From contig NZ_CP036287.1 of assembly GCF_007748095.1 (NCBI RefSeq), positions 4,464,001-4,528,000 on the forward strand: DNA of 64,000 bases, given 5' to 3'. The DNA is from Engelhardtia mirabilis. Lineage in GTDB: Bacteria > Planctomycetota > UBA1135 > GCA-002686595. Of the stretch, positions 1 to 8,266 are shown piece after piece; within the stretch, counting starts at the first letter, position 1; the number at the start of each line of letters is the position of its first letter. The notes beneath the pieces were generated by a model. The model ran no database searches. It saw nothing but the letters and a program-made list of their open reading frames with translations, and had not been told where the DNA came from. Both the position numbers and the translations under genes were made by a program.

Positions 1-427
1 GCTCGCGCACGCGCCAGCGGGTGATCGCCTCCTTGGCGTCGTCGCGGGGCGCCTCGAAGCTCGTCACGCGGTTGTTGGACGGGTTCTTGACGAGCCACTG
101 GCGCAGCTCGCCCTCGTCTTCCGCGACCCACGGACCGCACAGGGCCCAATAGGTCTTGCCCATGCGCTTCGACTTGAGCTGGGACGTCAGGCGGTCGGCC
201 GCCTTGGAGGTGCGCGCGAAGCAGATCACGCCGCTGACCGGCCGATCCAGGCGCTGCACGACCCCCAGGAACACCGCGCCGGGCTTGTGGTACTCGCGCG
301 CGATCCAGGCCTTGGCGGAGTCGAACAGGCTCTCGTCGCCGCTGGAGTCGGGCACCGTCGGCACGCAGGCCGGCTTGTCGACCACCAACAGGTGGTTGCA
401 GGCGTGCAGCACGCGCAGCTCGCTCAC
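1..427 (-). CDS. RluA-family RNA pseudouridine synthase (partial, C-terminus outside window)
   Basis: The translated N-terminal 142 residues show a pseudouridine synthase fold: a 'LLVVDKPACVPTVP' segment typical of the RluA family followed by VQRLDRPVSGV, which carries the catalytic aspartate of the RLD motif. The enzyme would isomerise specific uridines in rRNA or tRNA. The start is a GTG at 425-427 that overlaps the TGA stop of the upstream methyltransferase as GTGA, so the two are probably translationally coupled. Pairing with an rRNA-type methyltransferase supports a role in RNA modification. The target position cannot be told from sequence. The gene runs off the left edge of the window. 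Confidence 0.88.
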   Translation of the reverse strand, partial: MSELRVLHACNHLLVVDKPACVPTVPDSSGDESLFDSAKAWIAREYHKPGAVFLGVVQRLDRPVSGVICFARTSKAADRLTSQLKSKRMGKTYWALCGPWVAEDEGELRQWLVKNPSNNRVTSFEAPRDDAKEAITRWRVRE

Positions 428-1356
428 GCCCCGTCCTCGAGGGGCACACCGCGGGCCCAGCGCGCGCAGAAGCCGCAGGGCAACAGGCGCCCGCTCGACT
501 CCTCGGCCAGGGCCAGCTCCCCCACCGCGCTCGCGCCGCCCTCGAACTCGGCCAACAGGTTCTCGAAGGCCAGGGGCGAGTAGCCCACCGCGTAGGTCGA
601 CAGGATCAACAGGCCGCGCCGGTCCACCAGCGCCCGCGCCGCGTCGAGCAGGGGCGCGAGGCCCTCCTCGAGCTGCCAGCGCTGGCCCTTGGGGCCGCGG
701 CCGTAGTGCGGAGGGTCGAGCAACACCGCGGCGTAGCGCTTGCCGCGCCGCACCTCGCGCTCCGCGAAGGCCAGGGCGTCCTCGAGCACCACCCGAAAGG
801 GCTTGGAGCCCAGGCCGCTGGCCTCCGCATTGGCGACGCAGACGTCGAGGGAGGCGCGCGAGGCGTCCACGTGGGTCACGTCGTAGCCGGCCAGGCTGGC
901 CACGACGCTGGCGGCGCCGGTGTAGCCGAAGAGATTCAAGAGCGCCGGCCGCTCGCCCAGGTCCGCCCGGCGCTGGGCGATCCACGACCAGTTCGTGGCC
1001 TGCTCGGGGAACAGGCCCACGTGCTTGAAGGGCGTGGGCTCGATCTGGAAGCGCGCGCCGCCGTCGCCGGCCACGGCGGTGCCCTCGGGCAGGCGCCACT
1101 CGATGGTCCAGGGCGCCTTGGGCTTGGCGCCGCGCGCGCGCGAGCCCCGCTCGAAGCGGCCCCCGCGGTCGCTCTCGCGCACGAAGACCAGGTCCGCCGC
1201 GTCCCACTCCACCGCGGGCAGCCGCGGACGCCACAGGGCCTGGGGGTCGGGACGCCGCAGCAGCACCTCGCCGAAGCGCTCGAGCTTCTCGCCGCGCCCC
1301 GAGTCGATCAAGGCGTGGTTCTGGAAGGGAACGGGACTGAAGACCGAAGGGCGCAC
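424..1356 (-). CDS. Class I SAM-dependent RNA methyltransferase (RlmI/RlmK-like)
   Basis: A 310-residue protein with the Rossmann methyltransferase core of the RlmI-like family: motif I is NLFGYTGAASV, the acidic loop is VTHVDAS, and motif IV is LLDPPHYGRG, where DPP is typical of enzymes that act on RNA bases. The family methylates cytosine or guanine in rRNA; the substrate here is not resolved. I chose the GTG at 1354-1356 because AGGAG lies about seven bases upstream and because residues upstream of it are low-quality, arginine-rich sequence; an in-frame ATG at 1443 is possible but less likely. It is coupled by a 4-base overlap to the downstream pseudouridine synthase. Confidence 0.85.
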   Translation of the reverse strand: MRPSVFSPVPFQNHALIDSGRGEKLERFGEVLLRRPDPQALWRPRLPAVEWDAADLVFVRESDRGGRFERGSRARGAKPKAPWTIEWRLPEGTAVAGDGGARFQIEPTPFKHVGLFPEQATNWSWIAQRRADLGERPALLNLFGYTGAASVVASLAGYDVTHVDASRASLDVCVANAEASGLGSKPFRVVLEDALAFAEREVRRGKRYAAVLLDPPHYGRGPKGQRWQLEEGLAPLLDAARALVDRRGLLILSTYAVGYSPLAFENLLAEFEGGASAVGELALAEESSGRLLPCGFCARWARGVPLEDGA

Positions 1357-1664
1357 GTCACTGCTCCTGGGCGCCGGGGCGCGAAGATGGGCGATCCGGC
1401 GGACCGAGCGTGGAGTTCGAAGCTGTCGACATGGGGCCGGCACGCGGCTGGGCGCGCCATCCTAGCCAGCGTCGGACGTCGGGATCCGCGAACAGAGCCC
1501 CCAACTCGCTCGCTCACGGCACCTTGCGGAGCGCGCCCCCCACAGGCGGGATCCACGTCCTGCGCTGGGCGCTTCGCCCAGCGAGGTCCGGTCGCGACGG
1601 CACGTTGGCCGCAGGGCTGCGCCTGGTCCTGCGGGCGCGCGCCGCCGCCCGCTATCCTGCGCCC
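1357..1664. other. Divergent intergenic region
   Basis: This 308-bp stretch separates the methyltransferase (-) from mqnA (+). It holds a TAGGAT hexamer on the - strand at 1459-1464, a candidate -10 for the methyltransferase with a leader of about 95 nt, a perfect 9-bp hairpin with a 3-nt loop at 1563-1583, and a TATCCT hexamer just before mqnA. No convincing gene is visible. Confidence 0.5.
1653..1664 (+). promoter_or_regulatory. Candidate leaderless -10 element of mqnA
   Basis: TATCCT at 1653-1658 is followed by GCGCCC and then directly by the ATG at 1665. The hexamer-to-ATG distance of 6 nt is what places a transcription start at the A of the start codon. The same 15-base string recurs before the genes at 41425 (-) and 48051 (+), with a one-base variant before 51532 (+). 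No clear -35 element is visible. Confidence 0.6.
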
Positions 1665-2471
1665 ATGGACGACGATCCGGAGCCCCGGCTGCGCGTGGGC
1701 AGCGTGCCCTACCTGGTCGGGCGACCCCTGGACGCGGGGCTCGAGCGCGTGCCGGGCCTGGTGCTGCGGCGGGCGATCCCGGCCGAGCTGGTCGCGGATC
1801 TGCGCTCGGGGGCCCTCGACGTGGCCCTGGTCAGCTCGATCGAACTCTTCCGCCGGCCCGGCTACCGCTGGATCGGGGGTCTCGGGGTGCTCGGGGACGG
1901 ACCGGTCTCCAGCGTGCAGCTCTTCCTGCGCCGTCCGCCCGCCGAGCTCGAGCGGGTGGCCCTGGACCCGGCCAGCCGGACCTCGGCCGTCCTGGCCCGG
2001 ATCGTTCTGGCCCAGGCCCACGGGGTGCGGCCCGAGTTCGTCGAGGTCGAACCGGGAGCCGACCCGCGTGAGGCGACCGCCGACGCCTGGCTGCGGATCG
2101 GCGACGCCGCCCTGCGCGAGCGTCTGAGCGAGCCCGACCTCGAGTCCCTCGACCCCAGCCTCGAATGGAAGCGCCTGACCGGGCTGCCCTTCCCCTTCGC
2201 GGCGTGGATCGTGCGGCCGGGCATCGACCTCGCCCCTTGGTTGGCGCACTTTCGCGCCAGTCGCGACCTCGGGCGACGGGAGGCGGGGAGCTTCGCCGAC
2301 CGCGCCGCCGAGGGTCTCGGGCTCTCGCGTGACGACTGCCGCCACTATCTTCTGGAAGAGTGCCGCTTCGACGCGGACGATCGCATGGCCCAGGCGCTCG
2401 TGCGCTTCCGCGACCTGGCCGCGGCCATCGGTCAGTGCGAGCCCGACCTGACACCGACCGCGATCGCCTGA
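1665..2471 (+). CDS. mqnA: Menaquinone biosynthesis protein MqnA/MqnD family (chorismate dehydratase-like)
   Basis: A 268-residue periplasmic-binding-protein-like fold enzyme of the MqnA/MqnD family. It opens with LRVGSVPYLVGRPLDAGL and continues with the DVALVSSIELFRRPGY segment that matches the MqnA ligand-binding core. MqnA dehydrates chorismate to 3-[(1-carboxyvinyl)oxy]benzoate, the first step of the futalosine route to menaquinone. The ATG at 1665 is preferred over upstream in-frame starts because it sits immediately downstream of the TATCCT element and because the family begins at this point. It stands alone here; other mqn genes are not in the window. MqnA is favoured over MqnD by the N-terminal pattern, but the split is not certain. 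Confidence 0.85.
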   Translation: MDDDPEPRLRVGSVPYLVGRPLDAGLERVPGLVLRRAIPAELVADLRSGALDVALVSSIELFRRPGYRWIGGLGVLGDGPVSSVQLFLRRPPAELERVALDPASRTSAVLARIVLAQAHGVRPEFVEVEPGADPREATADAWLRIGDAALRERLSEPDLESLDPSLEWKRLTGLPFPFAAWIVRPGIDLAPWLAHFRASRDLGRREAGSFADRAAEGLGLSRDDCRHYLLEECRFDADDRMAQALVRFRDLAAAIGQCEPDLTPTAIA

Positions 2472-2480
2472 CCCACACCC

Positions 2481-2536
2481 GGGCTCCGCCGCCCGAACTC
2501 CGCCGCCCGAACTCCGCCGCCCGAACTCCGCCGCCC
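2481..2536 (+). repeat. Four-copy 14-bp tandem repeat
   Basis: The unit GAACTCCGCCGCCC occurs three times without change (2495-2536) and once with two changes (2481-2494). The array ends one base before the ATG of the next gene, so it forms the whole 5' leader of that gene. Slippage could change the leader length. Confidence 0.9.
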
Positions 2537-2537
2537 A

Positions 2538-2759
2538 ATGTCTCCCCGCATCCTCGACCTCGAGACCTGCCCCCATTGCAAGGCCCGACTTCCGCGGCCA
2601 ACGCCGCGGGTCTGCCCCGAATGCGCGGGCTCCTTGCAGAAGCGGTACTTGAGCAGCGGCTGCCTGACGTCCAAGCCCATGTTGCTGCTGATCGGCATTG
2701 GCTGTGGTCTCGTCGCGGCGACGGTGCATCTGGTCAAAGCAGCCGTCGACGGCGCTTGA
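2538..2759 (+). CDS. Small zinc-ribbon membrane protein
   Basis: A 73-residue protein with two CxxC knuckles, CPHC at residues 11-14 and CPEC at 26-29, which should form a rubredoxin-like zinc ribbon, followed by one hydrophobic segment at about residues 47-66 (MLLLIGIGCGLVAATVHLV). It is probably a small membrane-anchored zinc-ribbon protein with the ribbon on the cytosolic side. The start ATG follows directly on a 14-bp tandem repeat array. The function is unknown. The paired cysteines and clean membrane segment make a chance reading frame unlikely. Confidence 0.7.
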   Translation: MSPRILDLETCPHCKARLPRPTPRVCPECAGSLQKRYLSSGCLTSKPMLLLIGIGCGLVAATVHLVKAAVDGA

Positions 2760-2857
2760 TCGCAGCCATCCCGATTCCTAGAACCGGGTCTTCGACGGGG
2801 CGTTCCGAGCGTCTCTACTCCGCCACCTCCCGAGCAGCCTGACTGGGCCCCCCTCCC

Positions 2858-4672
2858 TTGACCGACGACAGCGCAACGCCCGGCCTGTTCGATGCCCTCG
2901 AAGCGCCGATTGAGGCCAGCTCAGTGAGCACGCAGAAGAAGACCACCAAGCGCGGCACGAAGGCTGCCGAGCCGAAGGCCGCTGCGCCCAAGGCTGCAGC
3001 GGCGCCCGCCCCGCGCAAGCGGCGCAGCGCCGAGGACATGGCCGCGACCCAGCGGGAGATCTCGGTCTCCGAGTTCTTCACCAAGAACCGGCACCTGTTG
3101 GGCTTCGACTCGCCGCTCAAGGCCCTCCTGACCACCGTCAAGGAGGCCGTGGACAACTCCATGGACGCCTGCGAAGAGGCCGGCATCCTGCCCGAGATCT
3201 CGGTCGAGATCTCGGCCGCCGAGGAGGAGAACCGCTTCCGAGTCTGCGTCGAGGACAACGGGCCCGGGATCGTCCGCGAGCAGGTGGGCAAGATCTTCGG
3301 GAAGCTGCTCTACGGTTCCAAGTTCCACAAGCTGAGCCAGACCCGCGGCCAGCAGGGCATCGGCATCGCCGCCGCCGGCATGTACGGCCAGCTCACCACC
3401 GGCAAGTCCGTGCGCGTGGTCAGCCGCCCGGGCAAGCGCGCCAAGGCGACCGAGTTCCTGCTGTCGATCGACACGGCCAAGAACAAGCCCGAGATCCACC
3501 ACGAGGCCACCGTCGAGTGGGAGCACGGCCACGGCACGCGGGTCGAGATCGAGATGGAGGCCAAGTACCAGAAGGGTCTGCGCTCGGTCGACATGTACCT
3601 CAAGCAGACGGCCATCGCGAACCCGCACCTGACCCTGCACTTCACGGACCCCGGCGGCGAGCAGGTCACCTACGAGCGCAACACCAAGGAGATGCCGCCC
3701 GAGACCGTCGAGATCAAGCCGCACCCCCACGGGGTCGAGCTCGGACGGCTGATCGCGATGCTGAAGAGCACCCAGTCGCGCTCGCTCTCAGCCTTCCTGC
3801 AGGACGAGTTCAGCCGCGTCGGGGCCAAGGTCGCCAAGGACATCGTCACCAAGGCGGCGGCCGCCAAGACCGGGCAGACCTTGACGGTCAAGAGCTACCC
3901 CAGCCGCATCGCGCGCGAGGAGGCCACGGCGCTCCACAAGGCGATCAACGAGACCAAAATCTCCAACCCGTCCACGGACTGCATCGCGCCGATCGGCGAG
4001 GACCTGGTCCTGGCTGGCCTCAAGAAGGAGATCGAGGCGGACTTCTACGCGGCTTCGACTCGCCCGCCCGCGGTCTACCGCGGCAATCCGTTTCAGATCG
4101 AGGTCGGCATCGCCTACGGCAAGCCCGGGGGCGTGGGCCTGGAGGTCACCGACGAGGGGCGCATCCGCAAGAAGGCCACCTCCCGCGACGTGGTCGAGGA
4201 CCTGGTGGCGGGCGCCGACGAGCCGATCCGCGTGCTGCGCTTCGCCAACCGCGTGCCGCTGCTGCACCAGCAGTCGGCCTGCGCGGTGACCAAGGGCGTG
4301 ATCCTGACCAACTGGAAGTCCTACGGCCTGACCCAGCCCCGCGGCGCCCTGCCCATCGGCCCCATGGCCGTGCTGATCCACATCGCCAGCGTGTGGGTGC
4401 CCTTCACCTCGGAGTCCAAGGAGGCCATCGCCTCCTACCCCGAGATCCTGAAGGAGATCCGCCTGGCCCTGCAGGACTGCGGGCGCAAGCTCGGCACCTA
4501 CATCCGCAAGGGCAAGCGCCTCAAGCGCGAGTTCGACAAGCGCAACTACATCGAGAAGTACATCCCGCACATCGGCATCGCCCTGCAGGAGATCCTCGAT
4601 TTGACCAACGTGGAGCGCGACGGCACGGTCGAGACCCTCGAGGACGTGCTCCACAAGAGCCGCAAGTTCTAG
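2858..4672 (+). CDS. top6B: DNA topoisomerase VI subunit B (GHKL ATPase)
   Basis: A 604-residue type IIB topoisomerase ATPase subunit. The GHKL/Bergerat fold is clear: N-box EAVDNSMDACEEAG with E96 and N100, G1 box VEDNGPGI at 131-138, and the G2 loop TRGQQGIGI at 162-170. The H2TH and transducer regions follow (LLHQQSACAVTKGV, VWVPFTSESKEAIA). With Top6A it relaxes and decatenates DNA by ATP-gated double-strand passage. Archaeal subunits are usually about 530 residues; the extra length here is a Lys/Ala/Pro-rich N-terminal extension (about residues 22-56). The start is a TTG at 2858; a GTG at 2924 is an alternative that would keep most of the tail. Top6A lies 1.6 kb downstream on the same strand. 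Confidence 0.95.
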   Translation: MTDDSATPGLFDALEAPIEASSVSTQKKTTKRGTKAAEPKAAAPKAAAAPAPRKRRSAEDMAATQREISVSEFFTKNRHLLGFDSPLKALLTTVKEAVDNSMDACEEAGILPEISVEISAAEEENRFRVCVEDNGPGIVREQVGKIFGKLLYGSKFHKLSQTRGQQGIGIAAAGMYGQLTTGKSVRVVSRPGKRAKATEFLLSIDTAKNKPEIHHEATVEWEHGHGTRVEIEMEAKYQKGLRSVDMYLKQTAIANPHLTLHFTDPGGEQVTYERNTKEMPPETVEIKPHPHGVELGRLIAMLKSTQSRSLSAFLQDEFSRVGAKVAKDIVTKAAAAKTGQTLTVKSYPSRIAREEATALHKAINETKISNPSTDCIAPIGEDLVLAGLKKEIEADFYAASTRPPAVYRGNPFQIEVGIAYGKPGGVGLEVTDEGRIRKKATSRDVVEDLVAGADEPIRVLRFANRVPLLHQQSACAVTKGVILTNWKSYGLTQPRGALPIGPMAVLIHIASVWVPFTSESKEAIASYPEILKEIRLALQDCGRKLGTYIRKGKRLKREFDKRNYIEKYIPHIGIALQEILDLTNVERDGTVETLEDVLHKSRKF

Positions 4673-4690
4673 GGGCAGGAGCACCACGCC

Positions 4691-4915
4691 ATGGCAGAGC
4701 AAGGTTCGACCGGCAACGTCGTCGCGGCGGTGTGCTCGTTCTTCATCCCCGGCCTCGGGCAACTGGTCCAGGGACGGCTGATGGCGGCGGCGCTGTTCTT
4801 CCTGATCACGGGTGCCTGCTACGCGACGTCGTTCCTGCTGGTGCCGCTGATTCCGGCGTTGATTCTCCATCTGTGGTCCATCGTCGACGCCGCCGTGTGG
4901 AAGGGCCCGCGGTGA
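4691..4915 (+). CDS. Small two-helix membrane protein (TM2/DUF5683-like)
   Basis: A 74-residue hydrophobic protein containing the motif SFFIPGLGQLVQGR, common in short TM2 or DUF5683-like membrane proteins, followed by two membrane segments (MAAALFFLITGACYATSF and LLVPLIPALILHLWSIV). It lies 18 bp after top6B and its TGA stop overlaps the GTG of the next gene as GTGA, so the genes from top6B onward are probably one transcript. Its role is unknown. Confidence 0.75.
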   Translation: MAEQGSTGNVVAAVCSFFIPGLGQLVQGRLMAAALFFLITGACYATSFLLVPLIPALILHLWSIVDAAVWKGPR

Positions 4916-6243
4916 CCTCCCCCATCGCCAGTGGTCCCGCGCGCGCGGCATTGCTGGCCATCGCCTGCCTCAGCGCCGGATGCGCCGAACCTGAACTGCG
5001 GCGCCCGAACGTCGTGGTGGTCGTGATCGACACCCTGCGCTCGGATCGACTGCCCTTCTACGGCTGCGAGTCGACCCACGCGCCCTTCCTGACCTCGATC
5101 GCCGAGCGCGGCCTGGTCTTTGACGAGGCCTGGGCCGCCTCTTCCTGGACGGCCCCCTCCACGGCGTCGCTGTTCACCGGGCTCTATCCGGACCAACACG
5201 GGGTCAAAACCGGCCTGGTGGTCTACGAGCGCACCGTCGAGCGCGGCCGCGTCGAGCTGCGCCTGGGACGCATTCCGGAGCAGCTCGAGACCCTGCCGGA
5301 GCGCTTCAAGGCCGCCGGCTATCGAACCTTCGGCGTGGCCGACAACCCCAACGTCTGCGAGCGCTTGGGCTTCGCCGAGGGCTTCGACCACTTCGAGACC
5401 CTCGACTACGCGGGTGCCGACGCCTTGTGCGACGTGGCCCGCGACTACGGGGAGGAATTGGCGTCGTCCGACGCGCCCTTCCTGCTCTACCTGCATTTGA
5501 TGGACCCGCACTCGCCCTACCACGAGCGCGCGCCCTGGTTCGACGCCGAGGCTGCCACGGCCCAGCGGCCGTACGCCGCCGAGCTCGCCGCCTACGACAG
5601 CGAGATCGCCTTCGCGGACGAGCAACTCGCGCGACTCTTCGGCGAGCTGGACCTGGGCGACGACGAACTGGTCGTGCTGACTGCCGACCATGGTGAAGAG
5701 TTCGGCGACCACGGCAGCATCGGCCACGACTTCAAGCTCTACGAAGAGCTGCTGGCGGTGCCGCTCGTCTTCGCCGGCCCGGGGATCACGGGGGGCGGCC
5801 GCAGCGCGGAGCCGGTCAGCCTGATCGATCTGCTGCCGACCCTGGCCGACCTGTGCGGTCTGCCACCGGCGGCGGATCTGGACGGCCGCTCCCTGCGCGG
5901 GATCCTCGAGGGCGACACGGCGACCCTCGGCGAGCGCCTGGTGCATGCCGAGCGAACCCGCGAGAACCTCGACCCGCCGCGGACCCTGAGCGCGGTGCGC
6001 GACGGGCGCATGAAGCTGATCAGCGACCTCTCGAAGGACGCGCTCGAGCTGTACGACCTGGAACGCGACCCCTTCGAGCTGCGCGACATCGAGAAGACCT
6101 CGCCGGAGGTCGCGCGCGGGCTGCTCGTGGAGCTGCGCTCCTTCGAGCGGCGCGGCGCGCGCGTCGAACGCCAGTTCGCCGTCCCCCTCGACCCCGACGA
6201 CGAGAGCCTGAGCGTGCTCGAACGCCTGGGCTACGTGCGTTAG
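4912..6243 (+). CDS. Sulfatase-fold lipoprotein with Thr at the nucleophile position
   Basis: A 443-residue alkaline-phosphatase-superfamily hydrolase. A signal peptide ends in a lipobox (LSAGC, Cys24). The metal-binding start VVVVVIDTLRSDRLPF and the later LTADHGEEFGDHGS block are typical of sulfatases. The segment that normally holds the formylglycine motif CxPxR reads TAPSTASLFTG, so Thr80 replaces the Cys/Ser and the following Arg is also missing. In the superfamily a Thr nucleophile is usual for phosphodiesterases and phosphotransferases rather than formylglycine sulfatases, so a phosphate-ester or phosphonate activity should be considered. The GTG start overlaps the previous stop. It sits between the two topoisomerase VI subunit genes. 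Confidence 0.82.
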   Translation: MTSPIASGPARAALLAIACLSAGCAEPELRRPNVVVVVIDTLRSDRLPFYGCESTHAPFLTSIAERGLVFDEAWAASSWTAPSTASLFTGLYPDQHGVKTGLVVYERTVERGRVELRLGRIPEQLETLPERFKAAGYRTFGVADNPNVCERLGFAEGFDHFETLDYAGADALCDVARDYGEELASSDAPFLLYLHLMDPHSPYHERAPWFDAEAATAQRPYAAELAAYDSEIAFADEQLARLFGELDLGDDELVVLTADHGEEFGDHGSIGHDFKLYEELLAVPLVFAGPGITGGGRSAEPVSLIDLLPTLADLCGLPPAADLDGRSLRGILEGDTATLGERLVHAERTRENLDPPRTLSAVRDGRMKLISDLSKDALELYDLERDPFELRDIEKTSPEVARGLLVELRSFERRGARVERQFAVPLDPDDESLSVLERLGYVR

Positions 6244-6285
6244 ACCGAACTCTCCCGCCCCGCCGACCGCTTCCCCAACGATCCG

Positions 6286-7503
6286 ATGGCCAAGAAGAAA
6301 GCCGCCAAGAAGGCGACCAAGAAGACCACCTCAGCCAAGCGGGCGGACAAGGGTCACGACATCACGGCCACAGCCCTGGGTCGCACCACCGACCTGGATG
6401 CGCTGGACAAGAAGACCCTGCAGTTGATCGAGTCGACGGCGCGGCGCGTCGAGGTCTCGATCAACAAGCGCGTGCTGCCCGAGCTCAAGTTCCCGATCCG
6501 CTCCCTGTCGAACGTCGAGTACGACAAGAGCGTCGGCCACTTCGAGCTGGGCAAGGGGCGCAAGTCCCGTGCGCTCACGGTCAACACCGTGCGCAACTTC
6601 GCCCAAACCCTGCGCCTTATGGCCGTCTCCAAGGAGATGGTCGAGAACGACGACTTCGCCACCAAGCGGGAGGCCTACTACGTCTCCAAGAACTGGGGCG
6701 ACGCCAAGTTCAACGAGCAGTCCGAGTCCGACGGGGTGATGGACGACATCGAGGCCCTGGCGAGCCTCGACGGCCTCTCGCGCGAGCAGCTGCGCTACTT
6801 CCCGGAGGAGCACGGCGGCTCCTTGGCCGGCAACCTGGTCGTGATCGACAGGGACCCCGAGACCGGCGCCGAGATCCGCATCGACTGCACCGCCTTCGGC
6901 ACCGGCTCCTACTCGATCCCCCACTCGGTCGAGCACCTGGAGTTCGAGACCGACGCCAAGTTCATCATCGCCATCGAGACCGGCGGTATGTTCCAGCGCC
7001 TGAACAACCACAAGTTCTGGAAGAGCGCGAGCTGCATCCTGATCGAGATGGGCGGCGTGCCGACCCGCGCCACGCGGCGCTTCATCCGGCGCCTGTCGGA
7101 CAACAAGAAGCTGCCGGTCTACTGCTTCGTCGACTGCGACCCCTACGGCATCGCGAACATCTACCGCACGCTCAAGGTCGGCTCGGGCAACGCCGCGCAC
7201 ATCAACCGCTTCTTCTGTGTACCCCAGGCGCAGTTCCTGGGTGTCACGCCCCAGGACATCATCGACTTCAAACTCGAGGACGCCACGCACCCGCTGCAGA
7301 CGGTCGACATCAAGCGGGCCAAGGACGCCCTGAAGAACGACCCCTTCTTCAAGAGCCACAAGGAGTGGATCAAGGCCATCACGGCCCTGCTCAAGATGGG
7401 CGTGCGCGCCGAGCAGCAGGCCCTGGCCAAGTGGGGGCTCAACTTCGTGATCGAGGAGTACCTGCCCAAGAAGCTGCGCGACAAGAAGAGCTTCCTGCCC
7501 TGA
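6286..7503 (+). CDS. top6A: DNA topoisomerase VI subunit A (Spo11-like)
   Basis: A 405-residue DNA-cleaving subunit of topoisomerase VI. The catalytic tyrosine is Y132 in the winged-helix motif KREAYYVS (Y131 adjacent). The Toprim domain supplies the metal ligands E231 (AIETGGMF) and D283/D285 (FVDCDPYG). The SGNAAHIN-like and late QQALAKWGLNFVIEEYLP segments also match the family. The N-terminus carries a Lys/Ala/Thr-rich tail (about residues 2-22) not found in typical archaeal subunits. The protein would form the A2B2 heterotetramer with the top6B product upstream. The gene ends two bases before a long perfect-type hairpin. Confidence 0.95.
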   Translation: MAKKKAAKKATKKTTSAKRADKGHDITATALGRTTDLDALDKKTLQLIESTARRVEVSINKRVLPELKFPIRSLSNVEYDKSVGHFELGKGRKSRALTVNTVRNFAQTLRLMAVSKEMVENDDFATKREAYYVSKNWGDAKFNEQSESDGVMDDIEALASLDGLSREQLRYFPEEHGGSLAGNLVVIDRDPETGAEIRIDCTAFGTGSYSIPHSVEHLEFETDAKFIIAIETGGMFQRLNNHKFWKSASCILIEMGGVPTRATRRFIRRLSDNKKLPVYCFVDCDPYGIANIYRTLKVGSGNAAHINRFFCVPQAQFLGVTPQDIIDFKLEDATHPLQTVDIKRAKDALKNDPFFKSHKEWIKAITALLKMGVRAEQQALAKWGLNFVIEEYLPKKLRDKKSFLP

Positions 7504-7505
7504 GG

Positions 7506-7650
7506 CCGTGGGCTTGGCGTTCGTACGGTGCCAGGCACAAGACCGCCGCCTACTCGAGGGGGGGGGCACCGCCGCCGTTGGCGGCGGTGCCCCCCCCCTC
7601 GAGTAGGCGGCGGTTTTGTGCCTGGCACCGTACGAACGCCAAACCCGCGG
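7506..7650. repeat. 145-bp near-perfect palindromic element, copy 1
   Basis: The arms 7506-7576 and 7580-7650 pair at 68 of 71 positions around a 3-nt loop (GTT). A shared core (7516-7552), beginning GGCGTTCGTACGGTGCCAGG and ending in an AC-rich CCGCCGCCTA block, also occurs in copy 2. The inner arm carries a run of nine G opposite nine C. The element starts 2 bp after the stop of top6A and lies between convergent genes. The stem is far longer than an ordinary terminator, though it may also stop transcription. Confidence 0.92.
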
Positions 7651-7674
7651 GGATCAGGTCCAGGGCGCTCGACT

Positions 7675-8028
7675 TCAGGGCCTGTCGGCAGCGGCCTCGG
7701 TCGAGCGCTGGACGAGCTCGGAGTTGGCGTCGTCCGCGCTGGTCGACTCCGCGGCCAGCATGAAGGGCATGCAGTACCAGATCATCAGCGCCGCGACGGG
7801 GATCAAGATCATCCACTCCGTCGCAATCGCGGCCACGATCCCTGCTCCGATGACCAGGAAGATCACCCAGCGGAACGACTCCCGGCCTCCGACGCGCGCG
7901 CCGGCGTCCTCGCCCTCGTGGACGACGCGCTCGAACTGCTCGTCCGAGAGCGCGGCGCGGGCCTGCTCCAGAACCTCAGGCAGATCCTCCTGATGCGAAG
8001 GGGGCGGAGGGAGGTTGGTAGCAGTCAT
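7675..8028 (-). CDS. Hypothetical two-helix membrane protein
   Basis: A 117-residue protein with a hydrophilic, Glu-rich N-terminal half (about residues 12-50, possibly helical) and two adjacent membrane segments (WVIFLVIGAGIVAAIA and MILIPVAALMIWYCMPFML), then a short acidic tail. No family is recognised. The codon pattern fits real coding and the ATG at 8028 is the only sensible start. It faces top6A across the 145-bp palindrome. Confidence 0.55.
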   Translation of the reverse strand: MTATNLPPPPSHQEDLPEVLEQARAALSDEQFERVVHEGEDAGARVGGRESFRWVIFLVIGAGIVAAIATEWMILIPVAALMIWYCMPFMLAAESTSADDANSELVQRSTEAAADRP

Positions 8029-8266
8029 GGGAGAGACTCGCGGTCGGTGTCGAAGACTGAAGAAGGGATAGGCAAGTCCTCTTACCCGGACAAGAGTCCG
8101 CCCTGCAATCCAAGGAGCGCGGCGCTCGAACTACCCGCCAGCAACACGAGCAAGCTCGAATCTCCAGTCCGTGGAAATCACCTCCGCGAGAGTGATCGCT
8201 GCCACTCGGGTCGCTCCGACGCCAGACAGCATCGCCCCGAGCGGCCCAGCTGCGAGCCCACTGCGC

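Noticed and set aside
156..1028. Arg-rich + strand frame opposite the methyltransferase and pseudouridine synthase
   Set aside because: It is antisense to two genes with conserved motifs and has no recognisable domain.
3517..4911. Upstream extension of the sulfatase-fold gene through the top6B region
   Set aside because: The extended translation is Arg/Pro/Gly-rich noise in another frame of top6B; the signal peptide and lipobox begin at the GTG at 4912.
7506..7650. Reading the palindromes as simple rho-independent terminators
   Set aside because: Arms of 71 bp, a shared core and matching variable arms go far beyond a terminator, and there is no U tract; termination may be a side effect.
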